From Coliplasma sp045538555 (GTDB lineage Bacteria; Bacillota; Clostridia; Oscillospirales; CAG-382): DNA of 64,000 bases. Below the pieces are notes generated by a model. The model saw nothing but the letters and a program-made list of their open reading frames with translations. It was not told where the DNA came from and searched no databases. Positions 13,661-22,374 of this stretch are shown here, piece by piece. Made by a program: the position numbers and the translations under genes. The first letter of the stretch is position 1. The number at the start of each line of letters is the position of its first letter. Where the stretch lies: contig JAZSRP010000043.1 of assembly GCA_045538555.1 (NCBI GenBank), positions 124,001 to 188,000 of the forward strand, given 5' to 3'.

Positions 13661-15985
13661 TCACTTGTTGAGCGCAATTTCCAGCACCTGTGAAATATGA
13701 GTCACAGGAACAAATTTTATTGCGTTTTTAACCTCATCCTCAAATTGATAAATATCCGGCTCATTCTCAGCAGGAATTACCACAACATCAGCACCGCATT
13801 TATACGCGGCCATGGATTTTTCCTTGAGTCCGCCGATAGGCAATACACGGCCGGTGAGCGTAATCTCACCCGTCATACATACGTTTTGTTTGACCGATCT
13901 GCCCGTCAACTCGCTGACCAATGCAGTGGCGATTGTGATCCCTGCCGACGGGCCGTCCTTTGGAATTGCGCCTTCGGGTACATGGATGTGTATATCAAGA
14001 TTTGAATAGAAATCTGCAGGAACGTTTAGCTCATCGCAATGCTTGCGTATATAACTCACTGCTGCCCTTGCGCTCTCTTTCATTACATCCCCAAGATGCC
14101 CTGTGAGCTCCAGTTTTCCGTTGCCTTTCATGGATGTGACCTCTATTCTCAGCATTTCTCCGCCGAGCGAAGTCCAGGCAAGCCCGTTTACAATACCAAC
14201 CTCATCTTTTTTATAGATGTGATCGGGAATGTACTTTTCAGGACCGAGAAGCTCTTTTATCATCTCAGGTGTCACATGAACTCTTGTCTTTCCTTCTACA
14301 ATAAGTTTGGCACACTTTCTGCACACGGATGCGATCTCACGTTCAAGTCCTCTTACACCGTTCTCGCGGGTATATGAGCTGATAAGAGTGCGAATTGAGT
14401 CATCACTGAATCTGCACATACTTGCCTTGAGACCGTGGTTCTTGAGTTGTTTTTTGACAAGATGATTTTTTGCAATAGAAAGCTTTTCGTTATCGGAATA
14501 GCTGTCCATGCGTATAATCTCAAGCCGATCAAGAAGGGGTGCCGGAATGGTGTCGGTCGTGTTTGCGGTAGCAATAAACAGACATTCTGAAAGATCAACA
14601 GGTATCTCCACAAAGTTGTCGCGGAAACTGCTGTTTTGCTCAACGTCCAAAACCTCAAGCATTGCACTTGTAGGATCGCCGTGCATATCACGAGTCAGCT
14701 TGTCAAGCTCATCAAAAAGCATGACGGGATTTTTTGTTCCCGCAATTTTGAGAGCATTTATGATCCTGCCGGGCATCGAACCGATATATGTACGCCTGTG
14801 GCCTCTGATCTCTGCCTCATCACGGATACCGCCGAGGGAGATGCGTACAAATTTTTTATTTACCGCTCTTGCAATGGATCTTGCAACAGATGTTTTTCCT
14901 ACACCGGGAGGTCCGACGAGACAGAGAATCTGCCCCTTGAGATCCGGTTTGAGTTGTTTTACGGCAAGAAACTCAATAATACGTTCTTTCACCTTTTCAA
15001 TCCCGTCATGGTCGCTGTCAAGTATTTTTCGGGCGGCTTCTATGTCAAGACGGTCCTTGCTCTTTTTTGTCCAGGGAATCTCAAGGCAAGTATCAATGTA
15101 ATTGCGAATAACCGTCGCCTCAGGTGTGCCGAAAGGCATTTTTGCCAGTTTGTTATTCTCGGCAACAAGTTTTTGCTCAACTTCTTTTGGAAGCTTTGCT
15201 TCTGCAATGGCTTTTCGGTACTCGTCCACATCCTCCATATCGTTGTCATATCCATCGCCAAGCTCGTTTTGGATAGCGCGCATCTGTTCGCGAAGATATG
15301 CATCCTTTTGCTGTTTTTGCAGACGATGCTTTACTTTGGTTTGTATACTTCCGTCAAGATAAAATATTTCAATATCTTTTTCAAAAATATCGCAAAGCAT
15401 CCTGATGCGTTTGAACACATCAAACTCTGCCAATATTTGCTTTCGTTCATCAAAATTGACAACAAAATTACTTGCCAAAAAATCCGTCAGAGAAGAAGGT
15501 TCTTTGATCCTCTTTGCTTCTTCAATTATTTCAGGAGATGGCTTTTGAACGTAATGAAGATAATTTGAAAACACCTCAAGCAATTCCTTTGTTGCAAGGC
15601 GTTCCTTTGTATAGGACGGAGGTGCAGAAACGGGCGGCTCGATAACCTCACAGCGAATCCCATCGTCGTCGACTACGGTCTCTCCCCTGCGTGCTCTTGT
15701 AATGCCCTCCACAACCAGCTGATAGCTTCCGTCCTTTTGACGAACCGTATGCAAAACACGGGCAATAACGCCCACCTTCATCAGGTCCTTTGCCTCCGGT
15801 TCCACCACGGAGGCATCCTCTTGGGGAACCAAAAACAGAGGGCCGTTTTCATACTCTGCAGCTTTGAGTGCATTGATAGAAATTTTTCTTCCGATCTCAA
15901 AGCTTGTGGTAATACCGGGAAAAATCACAATCCCGCGCAGAGCAATGGTATTCATATAGTTTGTTTTTATTGCTGAATCTGACAT
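13661..15985 (-). CDS. lon: ATP-dependent protease Lon (LonA type)
   Basis: 774 residues, normal length. The N-terminal substrate-binding LAN domain (about 10-200) is followed by a helical linker, the AAA+ module (Walker A GPPGVGKTS near residue 360, Walker B MLFDELDK) and the protease domain with the Ser-Lys dyad: Ser in PKDGPSAGI and Lys in GLKEKSMAAY. Cytoplasmic homohexamer that degrades misfolded and regulatory proteins. GGAG lies 5 bases before the ATG. No CIRCE/HrcA-like repeat is seen upstream, where glcK ends 24 bp away. Confidence 0.96.
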   Translation of the reverse strand: MSDSAIKTNYMNTIALRGIVIFPGITTSFEIGRKISINALKAAEYENGPLFLVPQEDASVVEPEAKDLMKVGVIARVLHTVRQKDGSYQLVVEGITRARRGETVVDDDGIRCEVIEPPVSAPPSYTKERLATKELLEVFSNYLHYVQKPSPEIIEEAKRIKEPSSLTDFLASNFVVNFDERKQILAEFDVFKRIRMLCDIFEKDIEIFYLDGSIQTKVKHRLQKQQKDAYLREQMRAIQNELGDGYDNDMEDVDEYRKAIAEAKLPKEVEQKLVAENNKLAKMPFGTPEATVIRNYIDTCLEIPWTKKSKDRLDIEAARKILDSDHDGIEKVKERIIEFLAVKQLKPDLKGQILCLVGPPGVGKTSVARSIARAVNKKFVRISLGGIRDEAEIRGHRRTYIGSMPGRIINALKIAGTKNPVMLFDELDKLTRDMHGDPTSAMLEVLDVEQNSSFRDNFVEIPVDLSECLFIATANTTDTIPAPLLDRLEIIRMDSYSDNEKLSIAKNHLVKKQLKNHGLKASMCRFSDDSIRTLISSYTRENGVRGLEREIASVCRKCAKLIVEGKTRVHVTPEMIKELLGPEKYIPDHIYKKDEVGIVNGLAWTSLGGEMLRIEVTSMKGNGKLELTGHLGDVMKESARAAVSYIRKHCDELNVPADFYSNLDIHIHVPEGAIPKDGPSAGITIATALVSELTGRSVKQNVCMTGEITLTGRVLPIGGLKEKSMAAYKCGADVVVIPAENEPDIYQFEDEVKNAIKFVPVTHISQVLEIALNK

Positions 15986-16009
15986 TGTAACTCCAATAAA
16001 ATATGCTGA

Positions 16010-16960
16010 TTATTTGCCCAGAGAAGCTGCACCGATAATACCGGCATCATTTCCAAGCTCCGCAATTTTGATAACAGTTTTTTTGTGGCTGTGGCGTGAA
16101 TACTGTTCTTTTTCAACAATTGCACGGATAGGCGCCAAAAGCGTTTCTCCCTCTTTACTGATGCCGCCGCCAATGCTAAGCACCTCGGGCTGAAAAATGT
16201 TGATAAAATTTGTTATACCGCAGGCAAGATAGCCGATATATTCATCAACCACCTCGCATGCTGACTTGTCGCCGTTTTTCATTGCATCAAATGCTATTTT
16301 TCCGTTGACCAAATTGATATCCCCGCCGCACAAGGACCACATCTGCGATCCATTGTCAGCAAGCATCTTTTCTTTTGTGAGCATGATGAGACCGCTGGCA
16401 GAAGCATATACCTCAAGACAGCCGTTGCGTCCACATGGACAAGGAAGACCATCCTTGACCACAACAATATGTCCCAGCTCAGCACCGGAAAAATTGAATC
16501 CGGAATAAACCTTTCCGTCAATAATAATCCCACCGCCAACACCTGTTCCGATGGTTATAAAAAGTGAATTTTTCACGCCCTTTGCAGCACCGTAGATTGC
16601 TTCTCCTTTTGCGGCAGCATTGGCATCGTTGTCGATATATATCTTTTTGATCCCTGTTCTTTCGGACAGCTTTTTTGCTATAGGATAATTGAGAAACGGA
16701 AGAGTCGCAGCATAAATTATAACGCCATTTTCACTATCTGCACTACCGGGAGATGCAATACCCGCATACTCGATATCAGAAACACTGAGACCTGCTTTGC
16801 GTATAACGTCAAGGCAAAGAGCTGCCATATCGTCAATGATCCTGTCTCCGTCTTGATCTCTGACAGTAACACAACTGTCCTTCACAAGTATGGACCCGCT
16901 ATCATCGCAAACGCCTGCTTTTATGGACATTCCGCCAAGGTCAATTCCAAGATAATACAT
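16010..16960 (-). CDS. glcK: ROK-family glucokinase
   Basis: 316 residues. An N-terminal phosphate-binding motif GIDLGGMSIKAG, ATP-site IGTGVGGGIIIDG, the ROK sugar-binding segment GAELGHIVV and the zinc-binding CPCGRNGCLEVYAS are all present. It phosphorylates glucose with ATP in the cytoplasm. GGAGG lies 8 bases before the ATG, within the last codons of hprK (stop at 16964), so the two are coupled. Location next to HPr kinase suggests a carbohydrate-control operon. Another hexose specificity cannot be excluded. Confidence 0.9.
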   Translation of the reverse strand: MYYLGIDLGGMSIKAGVCDDSGSILVKDSCVTVRDQDGDRIIDDMAALCLDVIRKAGLSVSDIEYAGIASPGSADSENGVIIYAATLPFLNYPIAKKLSERTGIKKIYIDNDANAAAKGEAIYGAAKGVKNSLFITIGTGVGGGIIIDGKVYSGFNFSGAELGHIVVVKDGLPCPCGRNGCLEVYASASGLIMLTKEKMLADNGSQMWSLCGGDINLVNGKIAFDAMKNGDKSACEVVDEYIGYLACGITNFINIFQPEVLSIGGGISKEGETLLAPIRAIVEKEQYSRHSHKKTVIKIAELGNDAGIIGAASLGK

Positions 16961-16963
16961 CTG

Positions 16964-17914
16964 TTATTCCTCCGTGTTTCCGCCATTCTGGCTGTTTTCA
17001 ATAAGACGTTTTTCAAATTCCTCAGCGGTGTTGAATCCCATCTTTTTTTGTCTGTTGTTCATTGCAGCAATTTCAATGATCACGGCAAGGTTTCGGCCCG
17101 GCTTTACGGGAACGGTTATTGAAGGAATATTGATACCCAGTATCTCATTGTATTGAGTATCCAGTCCAAACCTGTCATATTGCTTTGTCTGATCCCAAAT
17201 CTCAAAATTTATCACAAGGTCTATTTTTTCGGATTCCTTTACAGAACCCATACCAAAGATCCTGCGAACATCAACGATACCAATGCCCCTCAGCTCAATA
17301 TAGTGCTTGATGAGAGGAGGTGCACTGCCAACCAACGTTATTGCAGAAACCTTTTTAATCTCAACCGCATCGTCCGCAATGAGACGGTGTCCTCTTTTTA
17401 CCAGCTCAATAGCAGTCTCGCTTTTTCCGATACCGCTGTCACCCAGAATGAGAATTCCCTCACCGTATACCTCTACCAGAACACCATGAAGCGTGATACG
17501 TTCAGCAAGGGCCACACTCAATCCGGATGTCATGGCTGCCAAAAGCTCTGCAGTTGCACGATCGGTAGAAAAAAGCGGTGTGTCGCTCTTGTTTGCCGCA
17601 TCAAGAAGCTCAGGGAATATCTCCAGTGAATATGTAACAATTACGGCAGGCACATTACAAGCAAAGAATTTTTCAAGAGATTCTCTGCGTTTTTCGGGAG
17701 AAAGAGAAGCAAGATAGCTGTGCTCCATATTTCCAATAAGCTGTATACGCTCGTTTTCAAAATCGTCAAAAAAGCCGGCAAGGGGCAACCCCGGTCTGGA
17801 CAGATCGGGACGATAAATAGTGCGTGCGCTATAATCGGTGGGATCGTTTAGAAGTTTGAGACGGTATTGTTCAGCAACCTTTGAAAGCTTGATGGTGTAT
17901 ACTTTACTTTTCAT
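16964..17914 (-). CDS. hprK: HPr kinase/phosphorylase
   Basis: 316 residues from the ATG at 17914, which has GGAGG 6 bases upstream; an ORF start further upstream would swallow this site. The N-terminal domain (to about 130) is followed by the kinase core: P-loop GDSGIGKSETAIEL, then RLIADDAVE, and the HprK signature ELRGIGIVDVRRIFG. Phosphorylates Ser46 of HPr when glycolytic intermediates are high and so drives CcpA-dependent catabolite repression. Overlaps the upstream DUF2812 gene by 11 bp. Confidence 0.95.
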   Translation of the reverse strand: MKSKVYTIKLSKVAEQYRLKLLNDPTDYSARTIYRPDLSRPGLPLAGFFDDFENERIQLIGNMEHSYLASLSPEKRRESLEKFFACNVPAVIVTYSLEIFPELLDAANKSDTPLFSTDRATAELLAAMTSGLSVALAERITLHGVLVEVYGEGILILGDSGIGKSETAIELVKRGHRLIADDAVEIKKVSAITLVGSAPPLIKHYIELRGIGIVDVRRIFGMGSVKESEKIDLVINFEIWDQTKQYDRFGLDTQYNEILGINIPSITVPVKPGRNLAVIIEIAAMNNRQKKMGFNTAEEFEKRLIENSQNGGNTEE

Positions 17915-18722
17915 CATTTTCCTCCGCATCATTATGCCCATGGATGCACGTTTCTTGAGTATCAGCACACCGTGTGTCCGTTGACAAATCAGCTTTTTTC
18001 AGGTCTTTCACACGTTTTGCATGAGAAATCCACTCGTCCAGATTGAAAGTGCCAAACAAAATAAGTATCACAAGAATGGGTATCAAAACCGACAAAACTC
18101 TGATAGCGTCACTTCCGCAAACGTGCTCAACCGTGGTGCAGGTTGGACTTTGGCACTTGCTCAGCCAACGTATCCACATATTGAAATAACTGTTGACAGA
18201 ATCTGCAAGAAAGTTTACAACAGATTTTGCCGCGTTGCCGATTTTTTGCAAAAAGCTCTCTGATTCTGCAAGCTCCAGCAACCCGATCGGCCCGGATTTG
18301 TAGCCGACGCTCTCAAGATAATTGACTGCATAAAGCTGATAGCCGGATACCAAAGCCAACACCAAGGAAAAACCATAGTAATAAAGAGTGCGAACCTTGT
18401 ATGTAATGCTATTTTTCTTTATAACCTCTGCATCGGGCAGTATCTCGCCGTCCTTTTTGCAAAAAATAATCCAATGACCGCTTGCAATAATGGGGTTGAT
18501 TCCCTCCCCTTGCATACGGCCGAAATATTCTGTTGCAATGTCGCTGTTTGCAGAAGCACCTATGTTTTGGATGCAGTATGAATACGTATGTGCCTCATCG
18601 TGTTCAAAGGTGTATCTGGAATCCACAAGACCTGTCAAGAAATAACCCTTTTGACCCATCTCGTTGAGCCATTTTTCTTCTTTTATGTGAGAAAAAAAGA
18701 GCTTGAAAACCTTTGTTACCAT
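17904..18722 (-). CDS. DUF2812 domain membrane protein
   Basis: 272 residues from the ATG at 18722 (GGAGG 8 bases upstream). The N-terminal part (about 1-95) is the DUF2812 domain: KVFKLFFSHIKEEKWLNEMGQKGYFL, a beta-rich middle, and a W-I-I-F end (GHWIIFCKKDG). Two membrane segments follow (about 112-130 and 208-228) with a loop holding several Cys, then a charged tail ending in His/Asp/Glu. DUF2812 proteins are usually paired with PadR regulators; none is seen here. It heads the hprK-glcK operon, so it may share its regulation. Function unknown. Confidence 0.75.
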   Translation of the reverse strand: MVTKVFKLFFSHIKEEKWLNEMGQKGYFLTGLVDSRYTFEHDEAHTYSYCIQNIGASANSDIATEYFGRMQGEGINPIIASGHWIIFCKKDGEILPDAEVIKKNSITYKVRTLYYYGFSLVLALVSGYQLYAVNYLESVGYKSGPIGLLELAESESFLQKIGNAAKSVVNFLADSVNSYFNMWIRWLSKCQSPTCTTVEHVCGSDAIRVLSVLIPILVILILFGTFNLDEWISHAKRVKDLKKADLSTDTRCADTQETCIHGHNDAEENDEK

Positions 18723-18745
18723 ATGCATCGCCTCCAATTCATATT

Positions 18746-18774
18746 ATTATACATTATCAATTCAAAAAAGTCAA
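18746..18774 (-). promoter_or_regulatory. Sigma-A promoter of the DUF2812-hprK-glcK operon
   Basis: Read leftwards: -35 TTGACT (18769-18774), 17-bp spacer, -10 TATAAT (18746-18751). The first ATG lies 24 bp further on. Confidence 0.8.
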
Positions 18775-18839
18775 TCACAGTGTCAATAAAATAATCCACG
18801 CAAACGACCAAATCAAATGAGACAGATTTTAAAAACCAC

Positions 18840-18868
18840 TTGAAAATATGCCGCGGATATGGTATACT
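18840..18868 (+). promoter_or_regulatory. Sigma-A promoter of the SRP RNA
   Basis: -35 TTGAAA (18840-18845), 17-bp spacer, -10 TATACT (18863-18868). Transcription should begin near 18876, where the RNA's closing stem starts. Confidence 0.85.
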
Positions 18869-18875
18869 TATAGGG

Positions 18876-19173
18876 TGAGATACGAAATATGACCATACTA
18901 GCCGGGGAGTCAGCGGTGCCTTGTACCTGCAATCCGCTATAGCAGGGGTTATATACCCAACAAGGGCACTTACTGTGTCGCCGCACCGTCACGACCTCTG
19001 TGAGAGGCGGGTCTCTGCGCAATTCGCACCTGTGAAGGATGTCAGGCGGGGAACCGAGCAGCATTAAGCAGACCTGCGGATGTGCCGCGGAGGTGCCTGT
19101 CTTGAGAGGAAGCGTCGGCTTACGGATGGAGTGAGTGTTCGACTTGGGATGTATGGTCATATTTCGTATCTCA
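18876..19173 (+). ncRNA. ffs: Signal recognition particle RNA, large bacterial (Bacillus scRNA) type
   Basis: The 5' part has the Alu-domain elements (GGGGAGTCAGCGG, TTGTACC) and the 3' half holds the conserved Ffh-binding helix 8 (GTCAGGCGGGGAACCGAGC, then AGCATTAAGCAGACC). The ends, 18876-18898 and 19151-19173, are perfectly complementary over 23 bp and close the molecule. It lies just before dnaX, the classic Firmicutes position. It guides Ffh to signal sequences at the ribosome; the Alu domain marks the long form found in spore formers. Exact ends are estimated from the promoter and the stem. Confidence 0.93.
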
Positions 19174-19195
19174 ATTTTGTATGGAGTTGAAAATA

Positions 19196-20722
19196 ATGTA
19201 CCTTTCCCTTTACAGAAAATGGAGGCCGCAAAACTTTGATGAGATGTGCGGTCAGACACATATTACCGATATTCTGAAAAAGCAATGTGCTGACGGGCGC
19301 GTTTCGCACGCATACCTTTTTTGCGGAAGCAGAGGTACGGGAAAAACCTCCACTGCAAAAATTCTTGCAAAAGCTGTCAACTGCGAAAACCCCATTGACG
19401 GCAACCCCTGCAACAAATGCCCATCCTGCACTTCCATCAACAACGGCAGTGCCACAGACGTTCTGGAAATCGATGCCGCCAGCAACAACGGTGTAAACAA
19501 TATCAGGGATCTGAGGGATGAGGTTTTATACCCTCCCACACTGTTGAAAAAGCGTGTTTATATCATCGATGAGGTTCATATGCTCAGCGATGCCGCTTTC
19601 AATGCTCTTCTCAAAACCCTTGAGGAGCCGCCGGAATACGTTGTTTTCATTTTTGCAACCACCGAACTTGACGAGATTCCATCTACCATAATTTCACGTT
19701 GTATACGTTTTGATTTTTCACGTATCGACGTATCAGAGGTTATTGACAGGTTAGAATTCGTTGCAGAGCAGGAATCGCTTTCGATTGACCGCTCTGCAAC
19801 AGAGCTCATTGCTGCTCTTGCAGACGGCTCAATGCGTGATGCACTTTCTCTGCTGGAGGCATGCTCCAACGGTCATACAGGCACGCTGACCGACACAGAC
19901 GTACGCAGCGTGCTGGGTTTGGCAGGAGAAGAAACAGTGTGCGCTCTTCTTGATGCCGCTTCAAAAAGTGATGTTCCTGCCGCACTTGATGCTGTTGAGG
20001 AGATTCACAGATCCTCAAAAGATGTTTCTGTTTTTCTCGATGACCTCTCCGTTGCCGTTCGCGATCTGCTGGTTGACAAGCAACTGGCAAAATACGGACG
20101 AGAGGGACGACTGAAGGATCGCAAGCTCAGCAGACTGGTTTCGGCTTTTACAAACGAGCAGTTGTTCAATATTAGCTCCATCCTTGAAGAGACCCAAAAC
20201 AGGATCGCAAAATATACGGTCAACAAGCGTACCATTCTTGAGCTTTCGGTTATCAGAATGTGCGATCTTTCTCTTTCTGATTCCCCACGGGCGCTCGCAG
20301 CACGAATCTCTGCCCTTGAAAAAAAGCTGTCCGCTCTTGCTGCAACCGGTTTTTCTTGTGTTTCAAATCAGGAACAGCTTATTGTCAAAGATGAATATAC
20401 TCCGGAGACACCAGAAAACTCAAAAATTATCAATACACAACCCGTCGTCACCGACGAAAAGCCCTTTGCTTTTCTTCCGGAACTCATCGAAGCGTTGAAC
20501 AACGCACCCCATATTTCAGGATTTATACAGCAATCACACATTACCACAGACGGCGATGTGATGATCATCAAAGGCGATTCACTTTCTCTCCAGATGATCA
20601 AAACCGATATTCCTGCTCTTTCCGAAGCAGTTGCGTCTGTCACAGGACTGGTTTATAGATTCAAATTTGTCGAAATATCCGCAAATAATAAACCCACAAA
20701 AACACCAATTGATGAACTTTGA
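19196..20722 (+). CDS. dnaX: DNA polymerase III subunit gamma/tau
   Basis: 508 residues from the ATG at 19196 (MYLSLYRKWRPQ), with GGAG 9 bases upstream; an ATG 15 bases earlier lacks a ribosome binding site. AAA+ clamp-loader ATPase: Walker A GSRGTGKTSTAK, a four-Cys zinc module (CENPIDGNPCNKCPSC), Walker B IIDEVHMLS and sensor 1 FIFATTE. The C-terminal extension is shorter than in E. coli tau (643 residues). Loads the sliding clamp at the fork. Starts right behind the SRP RNA. Confidence 0.95.
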   Translation: MYLSLYRKWRPQNFDEMCGQTHITDILKKQCADGRVSHAYLFCGSRGTGKTSTAKILAKAVNCENPIDGNPCNKCPSCTSINNGSATDVLEIDAASNNGVNNIRDLRDEVLYPPTLLKKRVYIIDEVHMLSDAAFNALLKTLEEPPEYVVFIFATTELDEIPSTIISRCIRFDFSRIDVSEVIDRLEFVAEQESLSIDRSATELIAALADGSMRDALSLLEACSNGHTGTLTDTDVRSVLGLAGEETVCALLDAASKSDVPAALDAVEEIHRSSKDVSVFLDDLSVAVRDLLVDKQLAKYGREGRLKDRKLSRLVSAFTNEQLFNISSILEETQNRIAKYTVNKRTILELSVIRMCDLSLSDSPRALAARISALEKKLSALAATGFSCVSNQEQLIVKDEYTPETPENSKIINTQPVVTDEKPFAFLPELIEALNNAPHISGFIQQSHITTDGDVMIIKGDSLSLQMIKTDIPALSEAVASVTGLVYRFKFVEISANNKPTKTPIDEL

Positions 20723-20737
20723 CAGGAGGACACAAAA

Positions 20738-21088
20738 ATGAAAGTCAGACTTCCAAAAGGAATTGGCGGCGGCCCCACAGATATGAATTCTCTCATGAAA
20801 CAGGCCCAAAAAATGCAGGAGGATATGGCCGCAAAGCAAGAGGAGCTTGACAACAGAGAATATGACATCTCCGCAGGCGGAAATGTCGTCAACATCAAGA
20901 TCAACGGCAAAAAGGAGATTTTGTCCATCACTATCGAGCCCGAAATCATTGATCCTGATGACAAGGAAACTCTTGAAGATATTCTTGTTGCTGCCGTAAA
21001 CGAAGCCATCAAAAAAGTTGAGGACACCAACGCTTCTGAGATGCAAAAGATCACCGGAAATATCCCCGGAATGAACGGAATGTTTTGA
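20738..21088 (+). CDS. YbaB/EbfC family nucleoid-associated protein
   Basis: 116 residues. A short Gly-rich N terminus, then MKQAQKMQEDMAAKQEEL and a beta-rich core with VVNIKINGKKEILSITI and IDPDDKETLEDILVAAVNEAI, the YbaB signature. Forms dimers that bind DNA with little sequence preference. AGGAGG lies 8 bases before the ATG. The dnaX-ybaB-recR order is highly conserved and supports the call. Confidence 0.94.
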   Translation: MKVRLPKGIGGGPTDMNSLMKQAQKMQEDMAAKQEELDNREYDISAGGNVVNIKINGKKEILSITIEPEIIDPDDKETLEDILVAAVNEAIKKVEDTNASEMQKITGNIPGMNGMF

Positions 21089-21101
21089 ATGAGAGGCACA
21101 G

Positions 21102-21689
21102 ATGACACCAACGCTCGAAAGATTGATAAACAGCTTTGCATCACTGCCCGGCATTGGCAGAAAAAGCGCATCGCGACTTGCGTATCATATACTTGATATG
21201 TCTGACGATGCCGCACGTGCTTTTGCCGAGTCCATCATTGCCGCAAAAAGTTCTGTAAAGCTCTGCCCCGTCTGTCAGGCATATTCCGACAGTGACCTGT
21301 GCACAGTATGCGCAAATACCAAACGCAACAACGAGGTCATCATGTGTGTCGAGGACAACCGTGCACTTGAGGCAATTGAAGAGACTCATGAGTTTGACGG
21401 AAGATATCACGTTTTGCACGGAGTCATCTCCCCTATTGATGGCATAGGCCCCGAGCAACTCAAGATCAAGGAGCTTCTGGCACGGCTTGACAGCAACACA
21501 AAGGAAATAATTATCGCCACAAACCCCAGTGTTGAAGGCGAGGCGACCGCAATGTATCTTTCACGGCTCATCAAACCGCTGGGCATCAAGGTGACACGTC
21601 TGGCGTACGGACTGCCGGTAGGTGCAACTCTTGAGTATGCTGATTCAGTCACGTTGCTGAAAGCCATCGAAGGCCGCACAGAGGTTTGA
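21102..21689 (+). CDS. recR: Recombination mediator protein RecR
   Basis: 195 residues. N-terminal helix-hairpin-helix (SLPGIGRKSASRLAY), a four-Cys zinc finger (CPVCQAYSDSDLCTVC, about residues 53-70), then a Toprim domain (IMCVEDNRALEAIE through IIIATNPSVEGEATAMYL). It helps RecO load RecA at gaps. Length is normal (about 200). Follows ybaB by 13 bp and ends in a terminator. Confidence 0.96.
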   Translation: MTPTLERLINSFASLPGIGRKSASRLAYHILDMSDDAARAFAESIIAAKSSVKLCPVCQAYSDSDLCTVCANTKRNNEVIMCVEDNRALEAIEETHEFDGRYHVLHGVISPIDGIGPEQLKIKELLARLDSNTKEIIIATNPSVEGEATAMYLSRLIKPLGIKVTRLAYGLPVGATLEYADSVTLLKAIEGRTEV

Positions 21690-21703
21690 TTATTTTTTGA
21701 AAA

Positions 21704-21744
21704 ACAAAAGAACTGCAAAAACAATTGCAGTTCTTTCTTTTTTA
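21704..21744. terminator. Bidirectional terminator between recR and mntP
   Basis: 10-bp stem AGAACTGCAA (21710-21719) / TTGCAGTTCT (21726-21735) with T-rich tracts on both sides. It serves recR rightwards and mntP leftwards. Confidence 0.9.
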
Positions 21745-21747
21745 TAT

Positions 21748-22359
21748 TTATATCCCAAAGAGCGATGTGCCGGTCAAATGCTCCGCAAGAATTTTTGTTC
21801 CCAACAATATCAAAACGATTCCGCCTGCCATCTCAGCACGTGATTTGAGCTTTGCTTCAAAAATTCTGCCCAGCTTCACTCCAAAGAATGACAAAACAAG
21901 AGTCACCGTGCAAATAACAAGACACGAGGAGAAGATTCCCAGCAATGGTCCGTCTGAAAAGGTTTTCATTCCATCAAGTGAAAAAGCAATACCCACGGCA
22001 AGCGCATCAATGCTGGTTGCTATTGCAAGCACAACCATTTTTTTGAACGACAGACCGTCTTTAGCACAAGTTTCGCACTCTTGATCAGATGAAAAACTTT
22101 CTTTTATCATCTTTCCGCCTATGAACAACAGCAAAACAAAAGCTATCCAATGATCAAAATCCTCAATATATGTACTGAATGTCCCGGCAAGGAAAAAGCC
22201 AAGCATGGGCATCAGACCCTGAAAGATCCCAAAGTATAGTCCAACCTTTAGACAGTCAATATTTCGAGCTTTACCCAAAGACAGGCCCTTGCAGATTGCA
22301 ACCGCAAAAGCATCCATGGACAAGCTCACAGCATAGGCAAGAATGATAAGAAAATTCAT
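21748..22359 (-). CDS. mntP: Manganese efflux pump MntP
   Basis: 203 residues, six membrane segments. The first repeat holds AVSLSMDAFAVAICKGLSLG and the second AIATSIDALAVGIAFS, the two Asp-containing motifs of the MntP/YebN family that form the metal path. The cytoplasmic loop between repeats contains Cys residues (QECETC). Expels Mn2+. The start region has only a weak ribosome binding site and no yybP-ykoY Mn riboswitch is seen, because the YitT gene ends 16 bp upstream. Confidence 0.93.
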   Translation of the reverse strand: MNFLIILAYAVSLSMDAFAVAICKGLSLGKARNIDCLKVGLYFGIFQGLMPMLGFFLAGTFSTYIEDFDHWIAFVLLLFIGGKMIKESFSSDQECETCAKDGLSFKKMVVLAIATSIDALAVGIAFSLDGMKTFSDGPLLGIFSSCLVICTVTLVLSFFGVKLGRIFEAKLKSRAEMAGGIVLILLGTKILAEHLTGTSLFGI

Positions 22360-22374
22360 CGATCACAACCCGCT

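Noticed and set aside
14636..15568. 310-codon rightward ORF opposite lon
   Set aside because: It lies fully antisense to lon, whose protein motifs are intact; it is a shadow of lon codon composition and has no domain.
22360..22374. Mn-sensing yybP-ykoY riboswitch before mntP
   Set aside because: The gap to the upstream YitT gene is about 15 bp and shows no such element.
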